A DNA stretch of 9,035 nucleotides, taken from assembly GCA_021827885.1 (NCBI GenBank), contig JAKAUD010000061.1:1-9035 (forward strand), read 5' to 3'. The notes beneath the pieces are model-generated. The model saw nothing but the letters and a program-made list of their open reading frames with translations, did not search any database and was not told the origin of the DNA. Positions 1-7,555 of this stretch are shown here, one piece after another (within the stretch, counting starts at the first letter, position 1; each line of letters starts with the position of its first letter). Source of the DNA: Thermoplasmata archaeon (GTDB taxonomy: Archaea; Thermoplasmatota; Thermoplasmata; Thermoplasmatales; Thermoplasmataceae). Both the position numbers and the translations under genes were made by a program.

Positions 1-12
1 GAAAGTAAATAC

Positions 13-64
13 CAAAAAGAAATAAAAAATAATAATGAATGGATTTGGAACGCTTTGATTCATT
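13..64 (-). terminator. Possible terminator of the exported-protein gene
   Basis: On the minus strand, just after the stop codon at 66-68, a weak 7-base inverted repeat (58-64 with 34-40, AT-rich, 17-base loop) is followed by a T-rich stretch (about 13-33, seen as A-rich on the plus strand). T-rich tracts are the usual archaeal intrinsic termination signal. The stem is weak, so the T tract is the main evidence. Confidence 0.4.
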
Positions 65-65
65 C

Positions 66-1316
66 CTAACAACCCATATTAACAAAATTATTCTGTCCGT
101 ACGAATTTACAAAGTTGTTTGCACCGCTGGATATATAACCTGCTATAGTACTATCGGGATTAAAAGCAGTATTAGGATTACCTAAATCTCCTATAAAAGT
201 ATTTCCTGTTGGAATCCATGGTAATATTCCCTGTACACCGCTACCACTAAGATAACCACTAACTGAAAATCCGGCAACAGAATACCAAGATAATGGTTCC
301 CATGGGTAGTAGTAATCGTTTGTGAGATACAACCACATATATTTATCCCCCCAATTCTGGTCAGCGAATGTTGACTGATAGATGTTAGAGTATTCCTGTG
401 CAAGATTTCCGTAAGTTAAATCTAAACCTGCCCCAACTATAAACCCTACTACTCCGCCGATAAATGCACCTATAGGACCGCCAACTATAGCACCAGTTTC
501 TATCCCAATGAGCATCCCAGTTAATCCAACAGTAAGAATCCCTTCCAAAGTTAGAGCGCCATCAGAAGGGGCGGTTAGAGAATTATAATAATTTTGTGCA
601 TCAGTGCCGCTGTAAATTGTATTTATGGTATCCTGTTCCCCATAATTGTAAGGAACCCAATGTCCTGCCCATGGAGCCCACCAAGGACCGGGCGTCCAAT
701 ACGAAGCAGTGAAATAAGCTATTGTTATCATATCCCACTTTGCGTTAGTAGATAGAACATATGATGGTGGTGTTGGGTTTAAACTGTTCGGCTTGAAAAA
801 AACATAAATAGAATTGTTATTCTTTATAGTGTATTTCTGGGTTGAATTTAATTTTCCACTATTGAGCATCGCAATAAATTCTTTATGGATTAAATAGTTC
901 TGCATTGCAAATTTTTGCTTTTCCTGAGCAGTGATTTTCCGCAAAAGAATCACTGCAGATGGATCATCTCGCAAGAATTGCGAAAGTAAATTCTTCATCT
1001 TTAACTTGCTATACATATGGAAATCCCGAATGTTTCCACCGTTGTAAGGATTTGCTTTCTCCTTGTTCATTAACCATAATATGAGAGCGTTGGAGAACTG
1101 ATCGGTTAAATTAACTGGATTCGCTATAAAGTAGCTCCTATAATCCTGACTCAGCTTCATATTCGGTACGGTATTGCCGTGAACCTGACCCAGTCCCATA
1201 TCTGGCGTAGCATTGTTCTGATATCCGTTAGCAATTGAGGTTTGCATAGATGTTCCAAGGAACATGATCACTATGAAAACCGCAATTATCCCCATTATTT
1301 TGTTTGTTATTTTCAC
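66..1316 (-). CDS. Putative exported protein with an extended glycine zipper, function unknown
   Basis: I do not recognise this 416-residue protein. Visible: a basic start (K2, K6), a hydrophobic segment at about 7-20 and a possible signal-peptidase site after A29, so it is probably exported. Residues 60-190 are mixed and lysine-containing. Residues 199-226 form an aromatic/proline patch with W207, W212, W213, W216 and W220. Residues 259-298 are hydrophobic, with glycines at 267, 271, 275, 279, 283, 287, 291 and 295, a perfect four-residue glycine zipper suited to helix packing in a membrane. The C-terminal 110 residues are rich in Tyr, Trp, Asn, Ser and Gly and contain one lysine. The only cysteine is the last residue, C416. 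The start is GTG (1316-1314), placed about 27 bases from a TATA-like box, so probably leaderless; ATG at codon 8 would cut into the signal peptide. Possible roles are a pore-forming or antagonistic protein, or an S-layer-associated protein. None is proven. Confidence 0.75.
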   Translation of the reverse strand: MKITNKIMGIIAVFIVIMFLGTSMQTSIANGYQNNATPDMGLGQVHGNTVPNMKLSQDYRSYFIANPVNLTDQFSNALILWLMNKEKANPYNGGNIRDFHMYSKLKMKNLLSQFLRDDPSAVILLRKITAQEKQKFAMQNYLIHKEFIAMLNSGKLNSTQKYTIKNNNSIYVFFKPNSLNPTPPSYVLSTNAKWDMITIAYFTASYWTPGPWWAPWAGHWVPYNYGEQDTINTIYSGTDAQNYYNSLTAPSDGALTLEGILTVGLTGMLIGIETGAIVGGPIGAFIGGVVGFIVGAGLDLTYGNLAQEYSNIYQSTFADQNWGDKYMWLYLTNDYYYPWEPLSWYSVAGFSVSGYLSGSGVQGILPWIPTGNTFIGDLGNPNTAFNPDSTIAGYISSGANNFVNSYGQNNFVNMGC

Positions 1317-1328
1317 TTTCCCGTATTT

Positions 1329-1339
1329 CCCCCCCCCCC
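1329..1339 (-). repeat. 11-base poly-G (minus strand) tract in the promoter of the exported-protein gene
   Basis: Eleven consecutive C on the plus strand (G on the minus strand) lie between the TATA-like box (1340-1347) and the GTG start (1316). Such homopolymers change length by slippage. A change here would alter the TATA-to-start spacing and so transcription or start-site choice. The tract itself is certain; the switching role is inference. Confidence 0.6.
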
Positions 1340-1347
1340 TATATTAA
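1340..1347 (-). promoter_or_regulatory. TATA box for the exported-protein gene
   Basis: The minus strand reads TTAATATA here, preceded by an A/T-rich stretch. Its centre lies about 27 bases before the GTG start, the distance expected if transcription begins at or next to the start codon. That agrees with the absence of a clear Shine-Dalgarno sequence apart from the G run. Confidence 0.5.
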
Positions 1348-1348
1348 T

Positions 1349-1376
1349 TTAGCGTGACACATATTAGCACGCTAAT
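1349..1376. promoter_or_regulatory. Operator-like dyad upstream of the exported-protein promoter
   Basis: ATTAGC-AC-GCTAAT at 1363-1376 is a perfect 6+2+6 dyad. A further TTAGC half-site lies at 1349-1353, exactly 15 bases from the TTAGC at 1365-1368 plus its preceding T. Read another way, TTAGCGTG (1349-1356) and CACGCTAA (1368-1375) form an 8-base inverted repeat with an 11-base spacer. The block sits directly upstream of the TATA box at 1340-1347, where a winged-helix dimer could control access of TBP and TFB. No regulator is known. Confidence 0.45.
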
Positions 1377-1391
1377 GCTCGTGATGTTGCT

Positions 1392-1446
1392 TTATCCTAA
1401 AATTTGTGAGATCAAAATATAGGGATAATCCTTTCCCTTATTTTGA
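1392..1446. repeat. Overlapping, mutually exclusive inverted repeats
   Basis: Segment 1412-1425 pairs with 1434-1446: 13 base pairs with one bulged T and an 8-base loop. The same central segment (1413-1428) can instead pair, less perfectly, with 1392-1406. The block lies between the two divergent genes, upstream of the predicted top6B promoter. It is probably a set of binding sites for a regulator, or less likely part of an unannotated small RNA. The pairings were read by eye. Confidence 0.4.
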
Positions 1447-1460
1447 AAACATTCACTTTG

Positions 1461-1469
1461 CATAAAAAT
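1461..1469 (+). promoter_or_regulatory. Candidate TATA box for top6BA
   Basis: CATAAAAAT is centred about 33 bases before the ATG at 1498, which would give a start near 1491 and a leader of only a few bases. No Shine-Dalgarno sequence precedes the ATG, in agreement with a leaderless or nearly leaderless mRNA. Other AT-rich words nearby make the exact box uncertain. Confidence 0.35.
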
Positions 1470-1497
1470 TCATTTACTAAATACATTTATGTGATAA

Positions 1498-3342
1498 ATG
1501 GCAAAGACTAAGGAACAAACCCAGTATAGGGAAGTTTCCCTGTCAGAATTCTTTGAAAAGAACAGGCATATCCTTGGATTTGATTCCGCTCAGAAGTCTC
1601 TATTCATGATTGTCAAGGAGGCCTTTGACAACTCGCTTGATGCATGTGATGAATATGCAATATTACCAGAAATTGAGGTGTCAATCTCCAAGGTTTCTGA
1701 CGATATATTCAACATAAGCGTTACAGATAATGGTCCGGGAATAGAGCGCACCCAGGTACCAAGGGTTTTTGGCCAGCTCCTGTATGGATCAAGGTTTCAT
1801 GTCATCAGGCAATCCAGAGGGCAACAGGGACTTGGCATAACGGCAGCAATCCTTTATGGCCAGTTGACCACGGGAGAAAAAGCCCTCGTGGAAACAAAAA
1901 GGGAGGCAGATGACGTTGCATTCAGGTTTGTTCTCGGAATAAATGTGAAGGACAACAAAGCAGACCTGAAACTCCAGGAGCCTTTTATTTGGGACAGACA
2001 GCACGGAACAAGAGTGTCGATTACGGCAAAGGGAAGGTATATAACAGGAAAACAGTCAATAATGGAATATCTCAAGGAGAGTGCAGTGGTCAATCCGCAT
2101 GCAAGCATAACCTTCGTAGAACCTGACGGGAAAAGAACTCATTTCAACCGGACAATCGAGAAAGTTCCAATTATCTCAAAGACAGTAAAACCACATCCGT
2201 ATGGCATAGAAATCGGCGAATTAATGACAATGGCAAAAGCGTCTCAAGCAAATAACCTTATACGGTTCCTTGCGGATGATTTCAGCAGGGTAAGTGACAG
2301 TACTGCCACAGAAATTGTCACCAATGCTGGGTTAAAGAAGGATGCCAAGCCGTCATCGCTGGGAAACACTGAAATAAGTGCCCTTCGTGAATCCATACAG
2401 AAGACAAAGCTCATGCCCCCATCGCAGGAGAGCCTTTCTCCAATCGGGGAGGAATTCATAAGAAGAGGAATGATGAGCATTTATGCTGAAGAGCGTCCGG
2501 AGTTTTATGGAAAACCAATAACCAGGAAGGCAGGAATTTACAGTGGAAACCCATTTTCTGTTGAAGTTGGGATGGTATATGGTGGCGATCTCCCGGGAGA
2601 CCAGGCTATAAGGATCATCAGGTATGCAAACAAGGTACCGCTGCTTTATCAACCTGGATCGTGTGCCATAACACAATCCGTATTCGATCTGGACTGGAGA
2701 ACTTATGGCCTTGACCAGAAGCAGGGAAAAGGACAACCATATGGCCCTGCAATTATCCTCGTTCATGTATATGGGCCAAGGCTGCCCTATACGTCTGAAT
2801 CAAAGGAGGCAATCTCAGCAGTTGAGGTAATCACTGATGAGATTAAGGCTGCAATCAAGCAGGAAATGAGGATGCTTAAAACCTTTGGAAACAGGAAGGA
2901 AAAGATGAAGAAGGTAGCGGAAAGGTTTAACCTTTTCAGGAGGCTCATCCCGGAAATAGCTGTAAAATGTTCTGCGATCCTTGGAAAAGAGACGCCGGAC
3001 ATAAACCCCGTTGTCTCAAAAATTGCAGGGGTTGTATTCATTCACGAGGAGATTTCCAAAAAAGATGCAGGATACGTCATAAAAACGGAACTCTTCAATT
3101 TTACCCAGAGCACACACGACTTCACACTTAAGGCCCTGTACGGCGGGATGGATGATAAGGTGATAGATTTTAAAATAGAACAGCTGGGGCCAGCAGAGGA
3201 AAAGGTATTTGAAAATTATGTGGAATGGCCTGGGCAGTATCCCGGTACAGATTACTATTTTACTGGGATTGAACCGTCAAAGATTCAGGGTGCCGAACTC
3301 CTGCCTGGCGACTGGGACCTCAGAAAAATGAATGGTGAATGA
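1498..3342 (+). CDS. top6B: DNA topoisomerase VI subunit B
   Basis: This is the ATPase subunit of the type IIB topoisomerase, which with subunit A forms an A2B2 enzyme that passes one duplex through another to relax supercoils and decatenate chromosomes. The GHKL ATPase fold is clear: E41, N45 and D48 in the N box (KEAFDNSLDAC), D77-N-G-P-G at 77-81, and the G2 lid at about 104-114 (RQSRGQQGLGI). A helix-two-turns-helix insert follows at about 237-325. The transducer domain then carries the QKQGKGQPYG motif (407-416), which supplies the switch lysine that contacts the nucleotide gamma-phosphate in this family. From about 510 to 614 there is an extra beta-rich C-terminal domain, as in the longer Methanosarcina form and unlike the shorter Sulfolobus one. 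The ATG start gives a family-like N terminus. The stop codon directly abuts top6A, indicating one operon. Confidence 0.97.
   Translation: MAKTKEQTQYREVSLSEFFEKNRHILGFDSAQKSLFMIVKEAFDNSLDACDEYAILPEIEVSISKVSDDIFNISVTDNGPGIERTQVPRVFGQLLYGSRFHVIRQSRGQQGLGITAAILYGQLTTGEKALVETKREADDVAFRFVLGINVKDNKADLKLQEPFIWDRQHGTRVSITAKGRYITGKQSIMEYLKESAVVNPHASITFVEPDGKRTHFNRTIEKVPIISKTVKPHPYGIEIGELMTMAKASQANNLIRFLADDFSRVSDSTATEIVTNAGLKKDAKPSSLGNTEISALRESIQKTKLMPPSQESLSPIGEEFIRRGMMSIYAEERPEFYGKPITRKAGIYSGNPFSVEVGMVYGGDLPGDQAIRIIRYANKVPLLYQPGSCAITQSVFDLDWRTYGLDQKQGKGQPYGPAIILVHVYGPRLPYTSESKEAISAVEVITDEIKAAIKQEMRMLKTFGNRKEKMKKVAERFNLFRRLIPEIAVKCSAILGKETPDINPVVSKIAGVVFIHEEISKKDAGYVIKTELFNFTQSTHDFTLKALYGGMDDKVIDFKIEQLGPAEEKVFENYVEWPGQYPGTDYYFTGIEPSKIQGAELLPGDWDLRKMNGE
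3334..3338 (+). promoter_or_regulatory. Ribosome binding site of top6A inside the end of top6B
   Basis: GGTGA, a good match to the archaeal 16S rRNA 3' end, ends four bases before the top6A ATG at 3343 and lies within the last codons of top6B. It supports this start and suggests internal ribosome binding or translational coupling, unlike the apparently leaderless first gene of the operon. Confidence 0.55.
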
Positions 3343-4422
3343 ATGGCAGAGATAAAGACAGATGAAACCCTGAAGAAGCTCGTTGAGAAGGTGTATAACG
3401 ATTTGGTCTCCGGAGAGGTTCCGGAAGTAAAAATTTCCTCAAGAACCAAGGATAATATAGTTTTTGACCAGACAAATAATGTGTGGAAATACGGGAATTC
3501 CACAGTTTCGAGAAGCGTAAAAACAACGGATGGTGCCCAATTCATGGCGAAATCACTGTACACTATAGAATTCATACTTGACATGATAAGAAGCGGCAAA
3601 TCGTCAACCCTCAGGGAGATGTATTACATATCAGAAGGCTGGAAGGATTATAAGTTTCATACGCAGGATGAATCAAACATGCTAGCGGAAGACCTTGAGG
3701 TAATAACTGCCCTCATGAGGGAGGATTTCAAATTGAGACCGGAGGAAAACGGTGCAAGTGTCATAGGAAACATTACTATTGAGGAGAAGAACAGGAAGGG
3801 AGAATTCAAGCGAATCAATTGCCGTGATGATGTTGGGGATGCCGGTTACACTATTCCATACAATGTTGAAAGCGATAAGGTGAAACTCGTATCCCACGAT
3901 GCAGACTTCATTCTGGCAATAGAAACCGGTGGGATGTTTGACAGGCTTGTTGAAAATGGATTTGATGAGAATTTCCGCTCAGTGCTGGTTCATCTCAAGG
4001 GGCAACCGGCAAGGAGTACCAGGAGGCTCCTGAAAAGGCTCAACAACGAACTTGGCCTTCCGGTGTATGTATTTACGGATGGTGATCCATGGTCATTCAG
4101 GATATTTGGTTCCATCGCATATGGTGCAATAAAGACTGCACACATATCTGAATGGCTGGCTGTTCCCTCAGCAGAGTTCATTGGGATAACTGCTTCAGAC
4201 ATACTGAATTATGATCTCCCCGCAGATAAATTGAGTGACAAGGATATTTCAGCATTGAATTCAGAGCTGCAGGATCCAAGATTTTCAACAGAATTCTGGA
4301 AACAGGAGATTGAAACAATGCTCCAGATGGGAAAGAAAGCTGAACAACAGGCTCTTGCCAAATACGGACTAGATTTTGTGACCGAAAAATACCTTCCGGA
4401 TAAGCTTGCAGATGTCCGTTGA
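3343..4422 (+). CDS. top6A: DNA topoisomerase VI subunit A
   Basis: This is the DNA-cleaving subunit of topoisomerase VI, homologous to the meiotic Spo11 protein. The winged-helix 5Y-CAP domain carries the motif TLREMYY at 89-95; the catalytic tyrosine that joins to the DNA 5' end is most likely Y95. The Toprim domain is shown by E194 in [12 protein letters not shown] and by the Mg-binding D246-G-D248 in FTDGDPWSF, spaced as in the Methanocaldococcus jannaschii enzyme. Length, 359 residues, is normal for the family. The ATG follows the top6B stop codon with no gap and has a GGTGA site before it. The two subunits are needed in equal amounts, which fits the coupled arrangement. No frameshift or missing catalytic residue is seen. 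Confidence 0.97.
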   Translation: MAEIKTDETLKKLVEKVYNDLVSGEVPEVKISSRTKDNIVFDQTNNVWKYGNSTVSRSVKTTDGAQFMAKSLYTIEFILDMIRSGKSSTLREMYYISEGWKDYKFHTQDESNMLAEDLEVITALMREDFKLRPEENGASVIGNITIEEKNRKGEFKRINCRDDVGDAGYTIPYNVESDKVKLVSHDADFILAIETGGMFDRLVENGFDENFRSVLVHLKGQPARSTRRLLKRLNNELGLPVYVFTDGDPWSFRIFGSIAYGAIKTAHISEWLAVPSAEFIGITASDILNYDLPADKLSDKDISALNSELQDPRFSTEFWKQEIETMLQMGKKAEQQALAKYGLDFVTEKYLPDKLADVR

Positions 4423-4481
4423 AAATTGTCCAAGGCGCTTTGGCTTTGCGAAAGAAGATATTTAACGGTTACTCGCAGATG

Positions 4482-4502
4482 TTATTTCTCGTTCTTGTTT
4501 TA
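4482..4502 (+). terminator. Possible T-rich terminator after top6A
   Basis: The 115-base gap between the convergent top6A and elp3 genes has a pyrimidine-rich stretch on the plus strand with several T runs. No strong stem precedes it. On the minus strand a shorter T-rich stretch (about 4448-4466) could serve elp3. Both assignments are weak. Confidence 0.3.
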
Positions 4503-4537
4503 CTCAGCAATGCCAGACCCCTGAGAAACAACCTTAT

Positions 4538-6088
4538 TCAATGCTTTAGAGCCTTGCCCATGTATGGGCCTACCCTGCCATATCCATTTTTCCTGAAATA
4601 CTCCCTCACACCAATGCCACTTATGACGAGTATCCTCTCAAGGTTCCATTCATCCATGCTTATGCGTTCAGCCTCTTCAAGAAGGCTTCTGCCGATTCCT
4701 TTGTGCTGAAATCCCCCTGCTGTTCTTTCGCCAACAGGCACTACGTTCCCAAGCACCTTAATCTCCCGTACGATAGATGAATTTAACAATTCTTCCCTGT
4801 GCGCATTCTTTGAGGGTTTCCTGAGGCGTATAAATCCTGAAATGTTTTGGTCTGTGTCCTCATAGCTCAGGAAGATTTCATCCGAACCTGATGCCTTGTA
4901 TTCCCTTCGGATCATGCTGAAATCACCGCCTGTGATATCTTTAACACCAACCTCCCTTCCCCTGATCTCAAGAGATTTCTTGCCTCTTGCGGAAAGTTCT
5001 TCATCAACCAGATTACGCAGGTCACTTCTCTTCACCCCTGCATCAATGAATTTAACCGGAATATCCCGCTGCATCCTCTGTACCCTGACCCAGGGAGGCA
5101 TTTCCTCCATGAAGGTTGAAATCATCTGAACTGCATCGCTGGTGCCTGTCGGTTCATATTCACCCTTCCTCCACATATTATACAGTTTGGTGCCCTTGAC
5201 AACAAGAGTTGGGTATATTTTAAGCATATCGGGCATGTATGCATCATTCGACATCATCTCCCTGAAACTATTGATGTCATCATCATATGATGCTCCAGGC
5301 ATTCCCGGCATGAGATGGTAAACGATCTTGAAGCCAGCATCCCTGGAAAGCTGCGTTGACTTTCTGGTTTCGCCTGTTCCATGTCCGCGCATATTTAAAT
5401 GAAGCACCCTGTCGTTGATGATCTGGACACCCAGCTCAACTTTAGTTGCACCATAATCAAGCGCAAGATCAATCTCTTTCTCGAAGAACCAATCAGGCTT
5501 TGTTTCAACAGTCAGACCGATGCACCTCCTGTGTGCAGTTTCATTGCTTGTTATTGAATCTGCAAGGCCCCCGGATACAAAACCATTCATTGCATCAATG
5601 CATCCCTTAACGTATGATTCCTGGTATTCCCTGGATCGCGCCGTAAAAGTTCCTCCCATTATTATAAGGTCCACCTTGCTTGTGTCGTGCCCAATGGTTT
5701 CAAGCTGCTTGAGCCTGTTGAAAACAATATTGTATGGATCATACTGGTTAGCCCTCCCCCTGAGCGCGGAGGGTTCATAGCCGGTATATGCCTGTGGTGA
5801 ATTATTTTCCACGCCACCCGGACAGAAAATGCATCTTCCGTGTGGGCATATCTCCGGAGATGTCATGGCTGCCACCACTGCAACTCCAGACACAGTCCTT
5901 GTGGGTTTTATCCTTAAGAGTCCCTGAAATTCCTTCTGGATCATGGAAGTATTTAGAATCTCACTATCTGAGGGTATATGGTCCAGTGAATATTTTCTTG
6001 AAAGCTGAAGCTTAACTGCCTGAAGTTCGCTCTTGTTCCTGATCTCCCCGTTGTTGATTCTGGAGGAAACCTCATCGTAGAAATTCAT
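4538..6088 (-). CDS. elp3: Elp3-family tRNA U34 carboxymethyl synthase (radical SAM plus acetyltransferase)
   Basis: Archaeal Elp3 uses acetyl-CoA and S-adenosylmethionine to build the carboxymethyl group at C5 of the wobble uridine in tRNA, acting without the Elp1/Elp2 partners of eukaryotes. The radical SAM cluster motif CX4CX2C is at C81, C86 and C89 (CPHGRCIFCPGG), in a core running to about 350 that includes MGGTFTAR (144-151) and ETKPDW (195-200). The C-terminal GNAT domain, about 375-516, has the acetyl-CoA loop Q461-HKG-I-G466 in FQHKGIGRSLL. At 516 residues it is full length and both catalytic parts look intact. The ATG start gives the usual tRNA-binding N-terminal helices. It follows the permease gene on the same strand by 48 bases and has a TATA-like element in that gap, so it may be transcribed alone or with the permease. 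Confidence 0.95.
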   Translation of the reverse strand: MNFYDEVSSRINNGEIRNKSELQAVKLQLSRKYSLDHIPSDSEILNTSMIQKEFQGLLRIKPTRTVSGVAVVAAMTSPEICPHGRCIFCPGGVENNSPQAYTGYEPSALRGRANQYDPYNIVFNRLKQLETIGHDTSKVDLIIMGGTFTARSREYQESYVKGCIDAMNGFVSGGLADSITSNETAHRRCIGLTVETKPDWFFEKEIDLALDYGATKVELGVQIINDRVLHLNMRGHGTGETRKSTQLSRDAGFKIVYHLMPGMPGASYDDDINSFREMMSNDAYMPDMLKIYPTLVVKGTKLYNMWRKGEYEPTGTSDAVQMISTFMEEMPPWVRVQRMQRDIPVKFIDAGVKRSDLRNLVDEELSARGKKSLEIRGREVGVKDITGGDFSMIRREYKASGSDEIFLSYEDTDQNISGFIRLRKPSKNAHREELLNSSIVREIKVLGNVVPVGERTAGGFQHKGIGRSLLEEAERISMDEWNLERILVISGIGVREYFRKNGYGRVGPYMGKALKH

Positions 6089-6104
6089 TGCCTGTCTTGA
6101 ATGT

Positions 6105-6131
6105 TTATCCTGTAATTAATTTTACAGATAA
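6105..6131 (-). promoter_or_regulatory. elp3 promoter region with a bulged 10-base dyad over the TATA-like core
   Basis: The 48-base gap between the permease and elp3 holds TTATCCTGTAA (6105-6115) and TTACAGATAA (6122-6131), ten complementary bases with one bulged C, around an AT-only centre. On the minus strand this centre reads AAAATTAATTA, about 31 bases before the elp3 ATG, a good place for a TATA box. A protein binding the dyad would block it. As RNA it would form a hairpin, but no T run follows, so an intrinsic terminator is less likely. Confidence 0.4.
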
Positions 6132-6136
6132 CTGGA

Positions 6137-7468
6137 TCATCCCTCTTCGTGAATGCCATTTGTGTTCTTGCTCTCCGTCGGCTCAAGCTTTCGGCTACCC
6201 ACTTCCTTTTCAAAGTAATATATCATCATTCCCACAATAATCGTTATGAAACCCAGGTAAATTGCCTTCACTCCAAGCGCATACATTATGAGCAGCGATA
6301 ATACGATGGATACTATCTGAACATAGGGATAGAGAGGTGATGAGAATTCCCCCTTAACCTTTCTATGTCTCAAAATTGCGACGAATAGTCCTGTTAAGGC
6401 ATAAGAGAATATAACGCCAAAGTTTGACGCAAGAGCAATAACCTGCACGTTTCCAAGGAATAATGAAGCGGCAGCCAGCCCTCCGATAAGTATTACCGCC
6501 CTTCTCGGCGAATCAGGCTTCCTTCCCTGTATCCATTCCGGAAGAGTCTTGTCTTCACTCATCTGCAGAAGGGTCCGTGAACCTGCAACAATCAGCGAAA
6601 CTGTAACCGTAAAGGTTGCTATTACAGCTACGATTGCAATGGTATAACTGACAAATAATGGGGCATGGCTGAATGCAAGGGCATTGCTCAGTGGATCAGC
6701 AGATACTGAATATCTCTGCCATGGCATGAGTGCGAGCATTCCCGTCACCACCATGATATACAAAGCGGTACTCACCACCAGGGCAAATATAATTGCAAAG
6801 GGAACATTTTTTGCTCCATCCTTCACTTCAGGCGTCAGGGTTGCTATGGTGTTGAATCCAGAATAAGCAAAGAAACTCAGTGATGCAGCAACTATAATGC
6901 TTTCAAAACCAAGAGGTGCTATCGGCGTAAACCTTGAGATTTCCCAGTGCCCATATAATATTGAAATTATGATGAATAATACCAGTCCTGCAACTGTCAC
7001 AACTACCAGATATTTCTCGACCCTGGCAACAACTGAAATCCCCATGTAATTAAGGAATGTTGCAAAGATGATCATTCCTATTGCGGCGATTATAACAAAA
7101 TAATACGGTAGTGAGAAGAGTGAGAGTAGATATGCACCAAATCCTAGTGCCACGGCTGAAGCCGCAATGGAGTAGGAAATGCTCCGCAACCATCCCACCA
7201 TAAACCCAGCGGAATCACCCATGGTTTCCCTGGCAAATGAGTATAAACCACCATGAGAGATTATCTTGGATGATAACTCCGCACTGTTTAGGGCTATTGT
7301 GAGGGCAAGAACAGCGGTAATTCCAAATGCAATAAGGGCACCGGGACCGGCATCATAAATAGTTGTTCCTGCAAGGACAAATATTCCTGCCCCTATTATA
7401 TTTCCCAATCCAATGGCAGAAGCTTCCCATTTGCTCAACTTTCCATTCACGATAATATTTGTATGCAA
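6137..7468 (-). CDS. APC-superfamily amino acid permease
   Basis: This is a secondary transporter of the amino acid-polyamine-organocation superfamily, acting in the cytoplasmic membrane; the substrate cannot be read from sequence. The first helix carries the substrate-site signature GLGNIIGAGIFVLAG (20-34). The conserved TM6 region is SFFAYSGFNTIATLTPEVKD (198-217), followed by KNVPFAI. About 12 hydrophobic segments fill 15-420, and a short charged tail ends the protein. The 443-residue length is normal. The longest frame begins at TTG (7468-7466). However, a BRE/TATA-like GGCTTAAAAT on the minus strand (about 7481-7490) lies too near that codon. GTG at 7450 is about 34 bases from the box and leaves the first helix intact, so the real start may be there (437 residues). 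Confidence 0.92.
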   Translation of the reverse strand: MHTNIIVNGKLSKWEASAIGLGNIIGAGIFVLAGTTIYDAGPGALIAFGITAVLALTIALNSAELSSKIISHGGLYSFARETMGDSAGFMVGWLRSISYSIAASAVALGFGAYLLSLFSLPYYFVIIAAIGMIIFATFLNYMGISVVARVEKYLVVVTVAGLVLFIIISILYGHWEISRFTPIAPLGFESIIVAASLSFFAYSGFNTIATLTPEVKDGAKNVPFAIIFALVVSTALYIMVVTGMLALMPWQRYSVSADPLSNALAFSHAPLFVSYTIAIVAVIATFTVTVSLIVAGSRTLLQMSEDKTLPEWIQGRKPDSPRRAVILIGGLAAASLFLGNVQVIALASNFGVIFSYALTGLFVAILRHRKVKGEFSSPLYPYVQIVSIVLSLLIMYALGVKAIYLGFITIIVGMMIYYFEKEVGSRKLEPTESKNTNGIHEEG

Positions 7469-7555
7469 TAATGCCTTATGATTTTAAGCCTTTTTCTCTG
7501 CAATGGATCACTGGATTCTTTGCTATGCTAAATTATCATTCCCTACATTTATTCC

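Noticed and set aside
2353..2766. 137-codon minus-strand frame inside top6B
   Set aside because: Antisense to a clearly functional gene with family motifs; its translation shows no domain and it has no promoter or ribosome site of its own.
4419..4709. 96-codon plus-strand frame between top6A and elp3
   Set aside because: It overlaps the conserved GNAT end of elp3 on the other strand, and its translation is low-complexity Leu/Ser/Pro/Arg typical of an antisense shadow.
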